Origin: Caulobacteraceae bacterium
GTDB lineage: Bacteria; Pseudomonadota; Alphaproteobacteria; Caulobacterales; Caulobacteraceae
NCBI GenBank assembly: GCA_947501315.1
Contig: CANMXH010000012.1
Coordinates: forward strand, 1 to 19,450
Reading direction: 5' to 3'
DNA length: 19,450 nucleotides
Shown: positions 1-7,077 of the stretch, in pieces
Layout of the letters: each line of letters opens with the position of its first letter
Position numbering within the stretch: the stretch's first letter is position 1
Notes under the pieces: generated by a model
The model's input: only the letters and a program-made list of their open reading frames with translations
Databases searched by the model: none
Told to the model about the DNA's origin: nothing
Made by a program: the position numbers and the translations under genes

Positions 1-299
1 AGCCGCGCTCGCCCGCCAATGAGCGCGGGGTGGTGCTTGCGCCCGGCCTCGAGATTCCGTGTCTGCTGATCGATCAGTCGGCCCAGGGCGGCCGTATCCG
101 GCTGGACCGGAACCTGGTCCTGCCGAAGGCGGTCACGGTTATCGACATTGATCAGGGCATTGCTATCGAGGCCCAGGTGGCCTGGCAGAAGGGTGTCGAA
201 GCCGGACTCAAACGCGTCGGCCAGGCCTCCCTGCGTGGTCTGGTCCCCTCGCGCCTCTCCGATGCCCGGGCGGCGTGGTTGCGGGCGGGCGGACGCTAG
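1..299 (+). CDS. PilZ-domain protein, C-terminal fragment (5' end outside window)
   Basis: The reading frame is already open at base 3 and ends with TAG at 297-299, so the true start lies upstream of the window. The visible part carries the PilZ D/N-x-S-x-x-G signature as DQSAQGG. It is followed by alternating hydrophobic strands ending in a VAWQKGVEAGLKRV segment that matches the end of a PilZ beta-barrel (hydrophobic-Trp, then E-x-G-hydrophobic). PilZ domains usually bind cyclic di-GMP; the N-terminal RxxxR half of that site would be outside the window, so binding cannot be judged. The gene converges on the TauE/SafE gene and their stop codons overlap by four bases. The PilZ call is moderate because the fragment is short. 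Confidence 0.6.
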   Translation, partial: PRSPANERGVVLAPGLEIPCLLIDQSAQGGRIRLDRNLVLPKAVTVIDIDQGIAIEAQVAWQKGVEAGLKRVGQASLRGLVPSRLSDARAAWLRAGGR

Positions 300-1078
300 A
301 CTGCGGTCAGCGCCTTGAAGCCCACATAGACGGCGACGATCAGGATCAGTCCCGCGAACAGGCGACGTCCGAGGACGGCATTGGCACCCAGCCGCCGCGC
401 GATCGGCAGGCCCGCGAGGGTGCCGACTGTGCCGCCCACGGCCATGGCGGCCACGATCGGCCAGTCGATCAGGCCTGACAGGGCATAGTTGGCCGCCGTC
501 GTGGCTCCGAAAGCCGCGACACTGACCAGGGACGAGGCCTGGGCCAGGGCCAGGGTCATCCCGGCCGCCCCCATGAGACCGGGGACAATCAGAAAACCGC
601 CGCCGATGCCGAAGAAGCCGGCGGCCACACCGACGCCCGCACCCGAGGCCGCAATCCGCGGGGCCATGGCCCGGGTCAGGCGCACATTCCCGGCTCCGAC
701 CGGCGCATTCGGTCTCAGCATGGCCAGGGCCACCAGCCCCATGGCGACGGCAAAGAAGATCAGCAGCGCATGGCCGTCGATCGCCTTGGCCACGGAAGAC
801 CCGACAAAGGCACCCACCGACCCGGTCCCGGCGAACAGCAAGGCGCAGGGCCAGCGCACCCGTCCGGCCCGGGCCTGACCGGTCAGCGCCGTCAGGGCGT
901 TCAGGGCGACACCGGCGGCCGAGGCCCCGATCGCGACGTGCGGGTCCTGCACCCCGACGACATAAAGCAACAGCGGCACAGCCAGAACCGAGCCCCCGCC
1001 GCCGAAGACGGTCAGCAGAAGGGCGACGATGCCGCCGCTGAGAACGGCCAGCAGCAGCTGGGCGACGGTCGCATCCAT
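296..1078 (-). CDS. TauE/SafE family sulfite/sulfur-compound exporter
   Basis: A 260-residue, strongly hydrophobic protein with about eight predicted membrane segments. It has the two Gly-rich repeats typical of TauE/SafE (formerly DUF81) permeases: GGGGSVLAVPLLLYVVG near the N-terminus and GFFGIGGGFLIVPGLMG near the middle. Family members are inner-membrane transporters for sulfite, sulfoacetate, thiosulfate and related anions. It is the last gene of a leftward set; the rhodanese gene ends four bases upstream, which implies co-transcription and probably translational coupling. Beside a persulfide sensor, a rhodanese and a persulfide dioxygenase, the likely job is export of sulfite formed by persulfide oxidation. 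That substrate is inferred from context. Confidence 0.85.
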   Translation of the reverse strand: MDATVAQLLLAVLSGGIVALLLTVFGGGGSVLAVPLLLYVVGVQDPHVAIGASAAGVALNALTALTGQARAGRVRWPCALLFAGTGSVGAFVGSSVAKAIDGHALLIFFAVAMGLVALAMLRPNAPVGAGNVRLTRAMAPRIAASGAGVGVAAGFFGIGGGFLIVPGLMGAAGMTLALAQASSLVSVAAFGATTAANYALSGLIDWPIVAAMAVGGTVGTLAGLPIARRLGANAVLGRRLFAGLILIVAVYVGFKALTAV

Positions 1079-1082
1079 GGGA

Positions 1083-1616
1083 TCACGCGGCCCGCATCGC
1101 CCGGTTCCAGGGCATCACGGCCAGAAGCCGGGCCATCCCGCAGAAGCCCGTGGCTCCGGCCATGAACAGGCCAGCGCCGACAAAGGCCGAAAGGCCCCAG
1201 AAGCCGGGGTGAACCAGCAGGCCGAGCGCGGCGCCGACAAGGATCAGGCCGCCGGCCGTCATCTGCACCTGCCGCATCAGCTCCAGCGGAGCCTTCGCAT
1301 TGGTCAGGGTGGGCAGGCCTGAGGCCTTCCAGGCGTCCAGGCCGCCGTCCAGCACAAAGGCCTCGCCGGGGATGCGGTCGGCGAGACGGACGCAGTTCGC
1401 GCCGGTGCGGTTGCCGCTACGGCACATGAAGACCACGTCGTGGCCGGGCCGGATGTCCAGATGGGCCGCCTCGAACATCGACAGCGGGGTGGCGACGCTG
1501 CCGGCGATCCGTTCGCGCGCGACCTCGTCGGCTTCACGGATGTCGACCAGAAGCGCCTTGCCGGCCCTGATACGGGCGGAGACTTCGGCGGGGGACAGGG
1601 CGGTGAGATAGGCCAT
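1083..1616 (-). CDS. Rhodanese-domain sulfurtransferase fused to a DUF2892 membrane tail
   Basis: 177 residues in two parts. Residues 1 to about 108 are a single rhodanese domain with the active-site loop CRSGNRTG, whose Cys carries the persulfide, preceded by VDIREADEVARERIAGSVATPL. Residues from about 115 are a DUF2892-type tail with two hydrophobic segments, so the sulfurtransferase is probably held at the cytoplasmic face of the inner membrane. This fusion is common beside BigR-type regulators. It starts with ATG three bases after the repressor's stop codon and ends four bases before the TauE/SafE gene, giving a three-gene operon. Rhodaneses move sulfane sulfur between thiosulfate, glutathione persulfide and sulfite; the exact reaction here cannot be read from sequence. 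Confidence 0.88.
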   Translation of the reverse strand: MAYLTALSPAEVSARIRAGKALLVDIREADEVARERIAGSVATPLSMFEAAHLDIRPGHDVVFMCRSGNRTGANCVRLADRIPGEAFVLDGGLDAWKASGLPTLTNAKAPLELMRQVQMTAGGLILVGAALGLLVHPGFWGLSAFVGAGLFMAGATGFCGMARLLAVMPWNRAMRAA

Positions 1617-1619
1617 GGG

Positions 1620-1946
1620 TCAGTGTCCTTGAACAGGGGAGCAATAGATGTCGGCGAGCACGGCGATGACCTTGAGGGCCGCCGGATCGGCGATCCGATA
1701 GAGGATGGAGACGCCCTCGCGCCGGCCGGCGATCAGGCCTTCCTCGCGCAGCACCGCCAGGTGTTGCGACAGGGCGGACTGGGACAGGCCGACGTGCGGC
1801 AGCAGCTCGCTTACGGCGCGTTCGCCGTCGCCGAGCTGGCACAGTATCATCAGCCGCCGCTCATTGGAGAGGGCCTTGAGCAGACGCGCGGCCTCGCCGG
1901 CGCTGGCCTGGAATTGGTCCGGAGACAGGGTGTGGGTGACGTCCAT
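1620..1946 (-). CDS. bigR: ArsR-family persulfide-responsive repressor, BigR/SqrR type
   Basis: 108 residues with a winged helix-turn-helix of ArsR type: LLKALSNERRLMILCQL, then the recognition helix around VGLSQSALSQHLAVLREEGLI and a wing at RREGVSILYRI. The protein has two cysteines, Cys36 and Cys102. Their separation of 66 residues equals that of the redox pair in SqrR (Cys41/Cys107) and BigR (Cys42/Cys108). Those proteins release DNA when persulfide or polysulfide links the two cysteines. The gene heads the operon with the rhodanese and TauE/SafE genes and is divergent from the persulfide dioxygenase. The intergenic region has only 70 bases and one perfect palindrome, so it probably represses both directions. 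The predicted -10 lies seven bases before the ATG, so the mRNA may be leaderless. Confidence 0.88.
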   Translation of the reverse strand: MDVTHTLSPDQFQASAGEAARLLKALSNERRLMILCQLGDGERAVSELLPHVGLSQSALSQHLAVLREEGLIAGRREGVSILYRIADPAALKVIAVLADIYCSPVQGH

Positions 1947-1952
1947 ACCGGA

Positions 1953-1980
1953 TATATAACAGCACTTGCTAATTTAGCAA
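1953..1980 (-). promoter_or_regulatory. Predicted promoter of the bigR-rhodanese-TauE operon
   Basis: On the minus strand TTGCTA (1980-1975) is followed after 16 bases by TATATA (1958-1953). The bigR ATG starts at 1946, so transcription beginning about seven bases after the -10 would start at or next to the start codon. No Shine-Dalgarno sequence is visible. Leaderless mRNAs are common in Caulobacterales. Confidence 0.5.
1966..1980. promoter_or_regulatory. Perfect 15-bp palindromic operator in the bigR-blh divergent region
   Basis: TTGCTAATTTAGCAA has 7-bp arms (TTGCTAA / TTAGCAA) around one central base. It lies in an AT-rich island, unlike the GC-rich surroundings. BigR is known to bind an AT-rich palindrome overlapping its own promoter. 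The outer TTGCTA of each arm also serves as the -35 element of a predicted promoter in each direction. A repressor dimer here would block both. Confidence 0.75.
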
Positions 1981-1993
1981 TACCTAATATATT
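1966..1993 (+). promoter_or_regulatory. Predicted promoter of the persulfide dioxygenase gene
   Basis: TTGCTA (1966-1971), a 16-base spacer and TATATT (1988-1993). The expected start is near 2000, leaving a leader of about 17 bases that holds the ribosome binding site AGGGAG (2004-2009), seven bases before the ATG at 2017. It shares the palindromic operator with the divergent operon. Confidence 0.5.
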
Positions 1994-2016
1994 GGCAGTA
2001 ACAAGGGAGTCTCCGC

Positions 2017-2895
2017 ATGCCTATCGCCACTGCCTCCGTCCCGACCGTTGAAGGCTTTTTTGACGCCGCGACCCATACCCTCACCTATCTGGTCGCCGAT
2101 CCCGCGACCGGGGCCGCGGCCGTCATCGACCCGGTGCTGGATTTCGACACCGCAAGCGGCCGGACCTCGACGGTCTCGCTGGAACAGGTCCTGACGCGGA
2201 TCGCCGAGCGGGGCCTCACCCTCGAGCGGATTCTCGAGACCCATGCCCATGCCGATCACCTGACCGGGGCCGACGAGATCCGCCGCCGAACCGGTGCCCC
2301 GATCGGTATCGGTAGCCGGATCACCGAGGTGCAGAAGGTTTTCAGCGTCCTGTTCGAGGCCCACGACGTCACGGCGGATGGCGTGGTGTTCGACAGTCTG
2401 TACGCTGATGGCGCCCGCTTCACGATCGGCTCGCTGCCTGTCGAGGTTCTGCATACGCCCGGCCACACCCCGGCCTGCGTCAGCTATGTCATCGGCGATG
2501 CCGTCTTTGTCGGCGACACCCTGTTCATGCCGGACTACGGCACGGCGCGGTGTGACTTCCCCGGCGGCGACGCGCGGACCCTCTACCGGTCGATCCAGCG
2601 GCTGTTTGCCCTGCCGCCGGAAACGCGGGTGTTCGTCGGTCACGACTATCTGCCGGAGGGTCGCACCGACTTCCGCTGGGAGACCACGGTGGCGGCCGAA
2701 ATGGCCGGCAACATCCACCTCGGCGGGGGGCGGTCCGAGGACGAATTCGCGGCCCTGCGCGAGGCTCGCGACGCGACCCTCAAGGTCCCGGCGCTGATCC
2801 TGCCCTCGCTGCAGATCAACATCCGCGCCGGTGCCCTGCCGCCGCCGGAGCCCTCGGGCAAGCGGTTCCTCAAACTGCCTCTGAACGCGATCTGA
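2017..2895 (+). CDS. blh: MBL-fold persulfide dioxygenase (Blh/ETHE1-like)
   Basis: 292 residues of metallo-beta-lactamase fold. The metal motif is THAHADHLTG (His76, His78, Asp80, His81), followed by HTPGHT (His150), VGDTLF (Asp167) and FVGHDY. The segment CDFPGGDARTLYRSI (Cys179 onward) is typical of ETHE1/Blh persulfide dioxygenases, which use one iron held by two His and one Asp to oxidise glutathione persulfide to sulfite. In bigR loci this gene is called blh. The ATG at 2017 has a good ribosome binding site seven bases upstream. There is no fused rhodanese domain; that activity is encoded in the divergent operon. Together the genes would oxidise persulfide, transfer sulfane sulfur and export sulfite. 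No sulfide:quinone reductase is in the window. Confidence 0.88.
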   Translation: MPIATASVPTVEGFFDAATHTLTYLVADPATGAAAVIDPVLDFDTASGRTSTVSLEQVLTRIAERGLTLERILETHAHADHLTGADEIRRRTGAPIGIGSRITEVQKVFSVLFEAHDVTADGVVFDSLYADGARFTIGSLPVEVLHTPGHTPACVSYVIGDAVFVGDTLFMPDYGTARCDFPGGDARTLYRSIQRLFALPPETRVFVGHDYLPEGRTDFRWETTVAAEMAGNIHLGGGRSEDEFAALREARDATLKVPALILPSLQINIRAGALPPPEPSGKRFLKLPLNAI

Positions 2896-2909
2896 CGACC
2901 GGCTCCGGT

Positions 2910-3764
2910 TCAGAGAACGTCCGGAACCGTCCCGGCCGTGATGGCGATCCGGCCGATCAGGCCCTTGACGATCAGGTCCAGGGCAGAGCCCTCGCGATAG
3001 TCGGCGGCGGCGACGAAATTGACCCGGTCCTCCGAAATGAGGCCGTAGATCTTCTGCTGGTCGCGCTCGGAGTTGCGGGGGTCATAGACCGCGATCGAAT
3101 AGCCGCCCTTGGTGTGCATCATCTTCATGGTCGGCACATCGGTGTCGCCGTCACCGAGGAAGATCATCCGTTCGAACGGAACCGGCCGGTCGTCATCGGC
3201 CATGAACCGGTTGATCTTGTCGTGCTCCCAGTGGTTCAGCACGCCCTTGTTGATGCGGAAGAGATACTGGGTCTTGGTCGTGTAATTCACCCCGACCGCC
3301 GGCCAGATCGCCACCCCCTGGTCGTCGTAGACGAATTTGGAGGCGAAGACGTGCCGGAACTCCGGCCGGATCGGGCAGCCCTCGATCATCTCCTCAAGGC
3401 CCGCCGAGATGATGTAGTGCTCGATTTCCAGCCCGTATCTCTTGCCCATGGCATTGATGCGTTCGAACCAGCCCGTGCCGGTCAGGTCGGACTTCAGCCC
3501 GTCGAACAGTTTCACATCCTCGCCGTGCTCGGCCAGCAGCTTGCGTGTGATCGGCGCATTGTTCTCGCGCGCCTGTTTCAGCATCAGCTGCATATACATC
3601 AGGATGTTGTCGCCGTCGGCCTCTCGGGTCAGCCTGTCCGCCGCCCCCCAGAAGTCGCCGATCCCCATGCCGATCGACGGAATGAAGGTGACCTCCTGCA
3701 TATTGCCGCGCGCCAGGGTGCCGTCGAAATCATAGATCAGCGCGGTCTTGAGAGGTTTGGTCAT
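2910..3764 (-). CDS. HAD-superfamily phosphatase, phosphoserine-phosphatase-like
   Basis: 284 residues. HAD motif I is DFDGT (nucleophile Asp12, general acid Asp14), motif II is probably in HYIISAG, and motif IV is the acidic FLGDGDTDVPTMKM near residues 200-215. The long insert between motifs I and II is a helical C1-type cap, as in SerB-like enzymes. It is soluble, with no signal peptide. The substrate cannot be told from sequence. The gene converges on the persulfide dioxygenase with 14 bases between stops and lies downstream of divL in the same direction, separated by a heptamer palindrome that ends 26 bases before its start codon. No strong ribosome binding site is evident. Confidence 0.8.
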   Translation of the reverse strand: MTKPLKTALIYDFDGTLARGNMQEVTFIPSIGMGIGDFWGAADRLTREADGDNILMYMQLMLKQARENNAPITRKLLAEHGEDVKLFDGLKSDLTGTGWFERINAMGKRYGLEIEHYIISAGLEEMIEGCPIRPEFRHVFASKFVYDDQGVAIWPAVGVNYTTKTQYLFRINKGVLNHWEHDKINRFMADDDRPVPFERMIFLGDGDTDVPTMKMMHTKGGYSIAVYDPRNSERDQQKIYGLISEDRVNFVAAADYREGSALDLIVKGLIGRIAITAGTVPDVL

Positions 3765-3790
3765 GAGGGATCCGGCGGCGGACGCGGAGG

Positions 3791-3904
3791 AGTGATTAGT
3801 GATTAGTGATTAGTGATTGCAGATGCCAGCGCGCCTGTTTGCGGAAGGGCGGCACGGATCGTCCCGTCCCACAACCGGTGGCCAATCACTAACCACTAAT
3901 CACT
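3791..3904. repeat. Heptamer-array inverted repeat A (AGTGATT units), downstream of divL
   Basis: The left arm (3791-3818) is four perfect tandem copies of AGTGATT. The right arm (3884-3904) is the inverted form AATCACT, AACCACT, AATCACT. The 65-base core (3819-3883) contains TGCGGAAGGGCG at 3840-3851, which recurs in the related element upstream of divL. The arms could form a stem of about 21 bp. There is no T-run and no open reading frame of note. Confidence 0.9.
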
Positions 3905-3915
3905 CGCCACGCGCG

Positions 3916-6240
3916 TCAGCCGAGCCGCAACTCCGGTGGCGCCGCCACGCCTGCGGCTTCCAGCGGCAGATGCAGGATGAAGGCTGCGCCCTTGCCGGGT
4001 TCGCTCTCGACCTCGGCCCAGCCGCCGTGCAGCTCGACCAGGGCCTTGACCAGAGCCAGACCGACGCCCGGTCCGCCCCGCTCGCGCCGGACGAACCGGT
4101 CGAAGACGTGGGCCTGAAGGTGATAGGGGATGCCCCGGCCGGTGTCCTCGACCCGGATACGGATCTCCGTTGCCGAGGCCCCGGCGGCCAGGGTCACTGC
4201 CCCGCCCTCCGAGACGGCACGGGCGGCGTGATCCAGCAGATGATCAAGGGCCTGACCAATCCTCTGGGCATCGGCACGGATGGCCCGCAGACCGTCGGGG
4301 CTGTCGACCATCAGGCGTGCCCCGCGCGACTCGATCCGGGCCCGGATGCGCCCGGCAGCGGCGTCCAGCAGATCGCGCACCCGCACATCGCCGAGCTGCA
4401 ACTCCATCTCGCCGGCATCGATCTGGGCCATGTCCAGCACATCGTCGATCGAGCTGGCCAGCTGGCTGGCGGCGACGCGTATGGCACCGGCATGCTGGCG
4501 GCTGCGCTCGGGCAGGTCGGACTGCATCTCCAGCAGTTCCGAATAGCCGACGATGGTGGTCAGGGGTGTGCGCAGCTCATAGGAGACGCTGCCCACGAAC
4601 TCGCGCTTCAGCGCCGTCGATTCCTCCAGCGCCTGGGCCTTGGCGGCCAGCGCCTGTTCCAGTCCGCGCCGGGCGGTCACGTCGGAGAAGGCCACCAGGG
4701 TCGCGCCGTCGGGCAGGGGGCGGGTCAACCAGGAAGCGATCCGGCCGTCGGTGGTCTTGCCCTCGCCGGCGATCGGCACCCGGCTTTCGGGATCCGGGTC
4801 GGCGACCCGCGCCTTCAGCCCCAGCCACAGGGCCGGATCGGGCATGGTCGACTGGCACAGGGCCGCGACCGCGTCGAAATCCCCGGCCGCGGCCAGGGCC
4901 TCACCCGTCACGCCCCAGAAAGCGTCGAAGGCCTCATTGTGCAGACGCAGCCGCCCGTCCGAGCCGAACACGGCGACGGCGTCATTGAGCTTGTCGAGGG
5001 TCGCGGTCTGGACCTGGATCTGGGCATTGAACCGGCTGCGCAGCTTCAGCTCATCCGTGATATCCGAGAACAGCAGCAGGACCCCGCCCAGCGGATGGGG
5101 CTGGCGCACGACCCGCAGCGTCCGGCCGTCGGGCAGTGACCAGCTGTCGTCCGGCGCGGCCGCCGGGGCTCCGTAGAAATCCAGTTCCTTCGATTTCCAG
5201 CCCGCATAGTCGATGACCTCGGGCAGCAGGCGGCGCTGACGCAGACGGTCCAGCAGTTCGGCATGGGTCGGGCGCTCATCCAGCCAGGCGGGGTCGATAT
5301 TGAACAGGGTCTGGAAGGCGGTGTTGTGGAAGGCCAGCCGCTTGGACGGGCCGAAGATGGCCACGGCGTCGGCCAGATGGTTCAGGGTCTCGTCATGGGC
5401 CTCGACATGGCGACGCAGGGTGTCGCGCGTTTCTTCGGCCTCGGTCATGTCGAGGGCGAATGCCAGAACGGTCCCGGCCCCGCCCTGGACCGGCTCGGCC
5501 ACAATCCGCCAGGCCCGCCGCCGTCCGCCGCCGGTGGTCCAGCGGAAGCCGTCCTGATGCTGGTGCGTGCGGCCGGCCTCGGCCACGATGGCGTCGGCCC
5601 CACGGTCGAAGCTCAGTCCCTTTTCGCGGGCCGCCTCGACGCTGTCGGCCTTCATCTCGGTCAGCCAGGCCTTGTTGGCCCAGGCCAGCCGACCGGCGGC
5701 GTCGGTGATCCAGGTCGGAGCCGGATAGGAATCCGCCAGCAGGCCCAGACCGCTTTCGGTGGCCGTGCCGACCAGCCCCAGCCGTGACAGCCTCAGCCAG
5801 GCCGCGCCTGCCGACGACCGGCCCTCGACCGACCAGGCCCCGCCGGAGCCTTCCAGCACGGCGTCAAAGGCCTCGCCCTGATCGATGAGTGCGTCCAGCC
5901 GCGGTCCCGCCGCCCGCCGCGCGGCGTCCAGTACGATGAGGCCGGGGTCACGGTCGTGGTCTTCGTCGCCGCCGAGCTCGCGGGTCAGGGCCGCCCAGGC
6001 CTGGGGCGATCCCAGCCGCCGGGTCTGTCCGTCGGGCGTCAGGGCCAGCCGCACATCCTCAAAGGCCGCCAGCGCCCCGTCGCGATCCGCCAGATCCGCC
6101 AGAGCCGCCGCCAGTGCCGTCTCCGCCACCTGATTGCGCGCGGCCAACCGCCCACGCAGCCGCGCGGCCCAGGCGCTGAGGGCCAGGGCCAGCCCCGCGG
6201 CACCCGCGGTCGCGACATAGGCGATGTCGGCCTCGGCCAT
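3916..6240 (-). CDS. divL: DivL-type atypical PAS sensor kinase homologue (Tyr at the phospho-acceptor site)
   Basis: 774 residues; Caulobacter DivL has about 769. An N-terminal membrane helix (about 8-27) is followed by a linker, three recognisable PAS domains (about 168-268, 287-400, 410-515), a DHp helix pair and a CA ATPase domain. The H-box reads SYELRTPL: the canonical His is Tyr554, the hallmark of DivL (Tyr550 in Caulobacter). The G1 box DTGRGI and G2 box GGPGVGLALVK are intact. In the N-box the usual N-L-L-x-N-A reads HLLDHA, with His671 where the Mg-binding Asn belongs. DivL is a polar cell-cycle scaffold that binds phospho-free DivK and controls CckA and thereby CtrA; earlier work found its role largely independent of kinase activity. 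A GANTC (CcrM) site lies at 6266-6270. Confidence 0.93.
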   Translation of the reverse strand: MAEADIAYVATAGAAGLALALSAWAARLRGRLAARNQVAETALAAALADLADRDGALAAFEDVRLALTPDGQTRRLGSPQAWAALTRELGGDEDHDRDPGLIVLDAARRAAGPRLDALIDQGEAFDAVLEGSGGAWSVEGRSSAGAAWLRLSRLGLVGTATESGLGLLADSYPAPTWITDAAGRLAWANKAWLTEMKADSVEAAREKGLSFDRGADAIVAEAGRTHQHQDGFRWTTGGGRRRAWRIVAEPVQGGAGTVLAFALDMTEAEETRDTLRRHVEAHDETLNHLADAVAIFGPSKRLAFHNTAFQTLFNIDPAWLDERPTHAELLDRLRQRRLLPEVIDYAGWKSKELDFYGAPAAAPDDSWSLPDGRTLRVVRQPHPLGGVLLLFSDITDELKLRSRFNAQIQVQTATLDKLNDAVAVFGSDGRLRLHNEAFDAFWGVTGEALAAAGDFDAVAALCQSTMPDPALWLGLKARVADPDPESRVPIAGEGKTTDGRIASWLTRPLPDGATLVAFSDVTARRGLEQALAAKAQALEESTALKREFVGSVSYELRTPLTTIVGYSELLEMQSDLPERSRQHAGAIRVAASQLASSIDDVLDMAQIDAGEMELQLGDVRVRDLLDAAAGRIRARIESRGARLMVDSPDGLRAIRADAQRIGQALDHLLDHAARAVSEGGAVTLAAGASATEIRIRVEDTGRGIPYHLQAHVFDRFVRRERGGPGVGLALVKALVELHGGWAEVESEPGKGAAFILHLPLEAAGVAAPPELRLG

Positions 6241-6310
6241 AGTGTCGTGTCAGCTCCCGCGACGTGATTCGGTCACCATACCGCATGAGGGTCGTGAGGC
6301 GAGGGGTTGG

Positions 6311-6438
6311 AGTGGCGAGCGGTTAGTGGTTAGTGGCTGGTGATTAGTGATTGCGACGTCATGGCCTGCGGAAGGGCGACGCCGCCACATCGGCTCCGCA
6401 GGCGCGGGCCAACCACTAGCCACTAACTACCCACCACT
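6311..6438. repeat. Heptamer-array inverted repeat B (AGTGRTT units), upstream of divL
   Basis: The left arm (6311-6352) is six heptads in register: AGTGGCG, AGCGGTT, AGTGGTT, AGTGGCT, GGTGATT, AGTGATT. The right arm (6411-6438) is four inverted heptads: AACCACT, AGCCACT, AACTACC, CACCACT. The 58-base core holds TGCGGAAGGGCG (6367-6378), identical to and in the same orientation as element A. It also has an inner perfect stem GCCTGCGGA (6364-6372) / TCCGCAGGC (6395-6403). It lies between divergent genes, so it cannot be explained as a terminator. Confidence 0.88.
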
Positions 6439-6450
6439 CAGCCTGGCCCG

Positions 6451-6861
6451 ATGCCCCCCACCTGGACCGACCAATCCGCCCCCTCCCTCGATGACTTCGC
6501 CCGGCTCGCGCGCGAGGCCTTCGACGCCCTGCCCGAACCGTTCCGGGCGCTGGCGGGCGAGGTGGTGATCCGGATCGATGACTTCGCCGACGAGGAGACG
6601 CTGGCGATGATGGAGATGGAGGATCCGTTCGAGCTGACCGGCCTCTATCACGGCGTCGATCTGGGCGGCCGGGACTCGCTCGGTCCTGCCGCCGAGCCGT
6701 CGCGCATCTTCCTCTACCGCCGCCCGATCCTCGACGAATGGTGCGAACGCGGCGACGTCGGCCTGTCGGAGATCATCGCCCACGTCCTGATCCACGAAAT
6801 CGGCCACCATTTTGGTCTGGATGACGACCGTATCGATGAGGTGGAGGGCGCCGAAGACTGA
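6451..6861 (+). CDS. Small zincin-type metallopeptidase family protein (PF06262-like)
   Basis: 136 residues, acidic and without signal peptide or membrane segment. The zinc site is H115EIGHHFGLDDD, an HExxH followed by a GLxDD turn that is characteristic of the short 'metallopeptidase family' proteins (Zincin_1, formerly DUF1025). The upstream part, PEPFRALAGEVVIRIDDFADEE and an LTGLYHGVDL segment, also fits the family. Its biological substrate is not established. The ATG at 6451 lies 12 bases after the last heptad of repeat B, and no Shine-Dalgarno sequence is present. It is divergent from divL and precedes rlmN in the same direction. Confidence 0.85.
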   Translation: MPPTWTDQSAPSLDDFARLAREAFDALPEPFRALAGEVVIRIDDFADEETLAMMEMEDPFELTGLYHGVDLGGRDSLGPAAEPSRIFLYRRPILDEWCERGDVGLSEIIAHVLIHEIGHHFGLDDDRIDEVEGAED

Positions 6862-7015
6862 CCCTCTCCCATTGGGAGAGGGCTTGAGCGCACGACGGCG
6901 GAGTCGTCGTCCTTGCGCGAAAGGGTGTGGGGCGACCGCCGGAGGGCGGCTTCGCCGTTTCTCACAGCCGACCCACATCCGGCGCTGCGCGCCACCTTCT
7001 CCCAATGGGAGAAGG
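6862..7015. repeat. Multi-hairpin palindromic intergenic element bounded by CTCTCCCA/TGGGAGAG stems
   Basis: Both ends are near-perfect palindromes. At 6862-6882 the arms CCCTCTCCCA / TGGGAGAGGG flank one T. At 6995-7015 CCTTCTCCCA / TGGGAGAAGG flank one A. The two ends are also inverted copies of each other. Between them are smaller stems: GCGCA...TGCGC enclosing ACGAC/GTCGT near 6888-6918, CCGCC/GGCGG near 6937-6950, and GGGTGTGGG near 6923 facing CCCACATCC near 6972. It resembles dispersed REP/RIME-like intergenic elements. The first hairpin directly follows the metallopeptidase stop codon but lacks a T-run. Confidence 0.8.
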
Positions 7016-7077
7016 ATCAGGATGTCAGCCTTAAAACCCGCACGATCTATGGTATAAGCCTCTCCTCCCTCGCCTGC

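Noticed and set aside
2896..2930. Bidirectional terminator between the dioxygenase and HAD genes
   Set aside because: CGGTTC (2906-2911) and GAACCG (2924-2929) could pair, but the stem is only six bases, has no T-run and overlaps the HAD coding end.
3791..3904. CRISPR array
   Set aside because: The units are 7 bases long with no spacers, the arms are inverted and no cas gene is present.
4579..4581. Sequencing error turning the kinase His into Tyr
   Set aside because: Tyr at this place is the known mark of DivL, and overall length and PAS layout agree with DivL.
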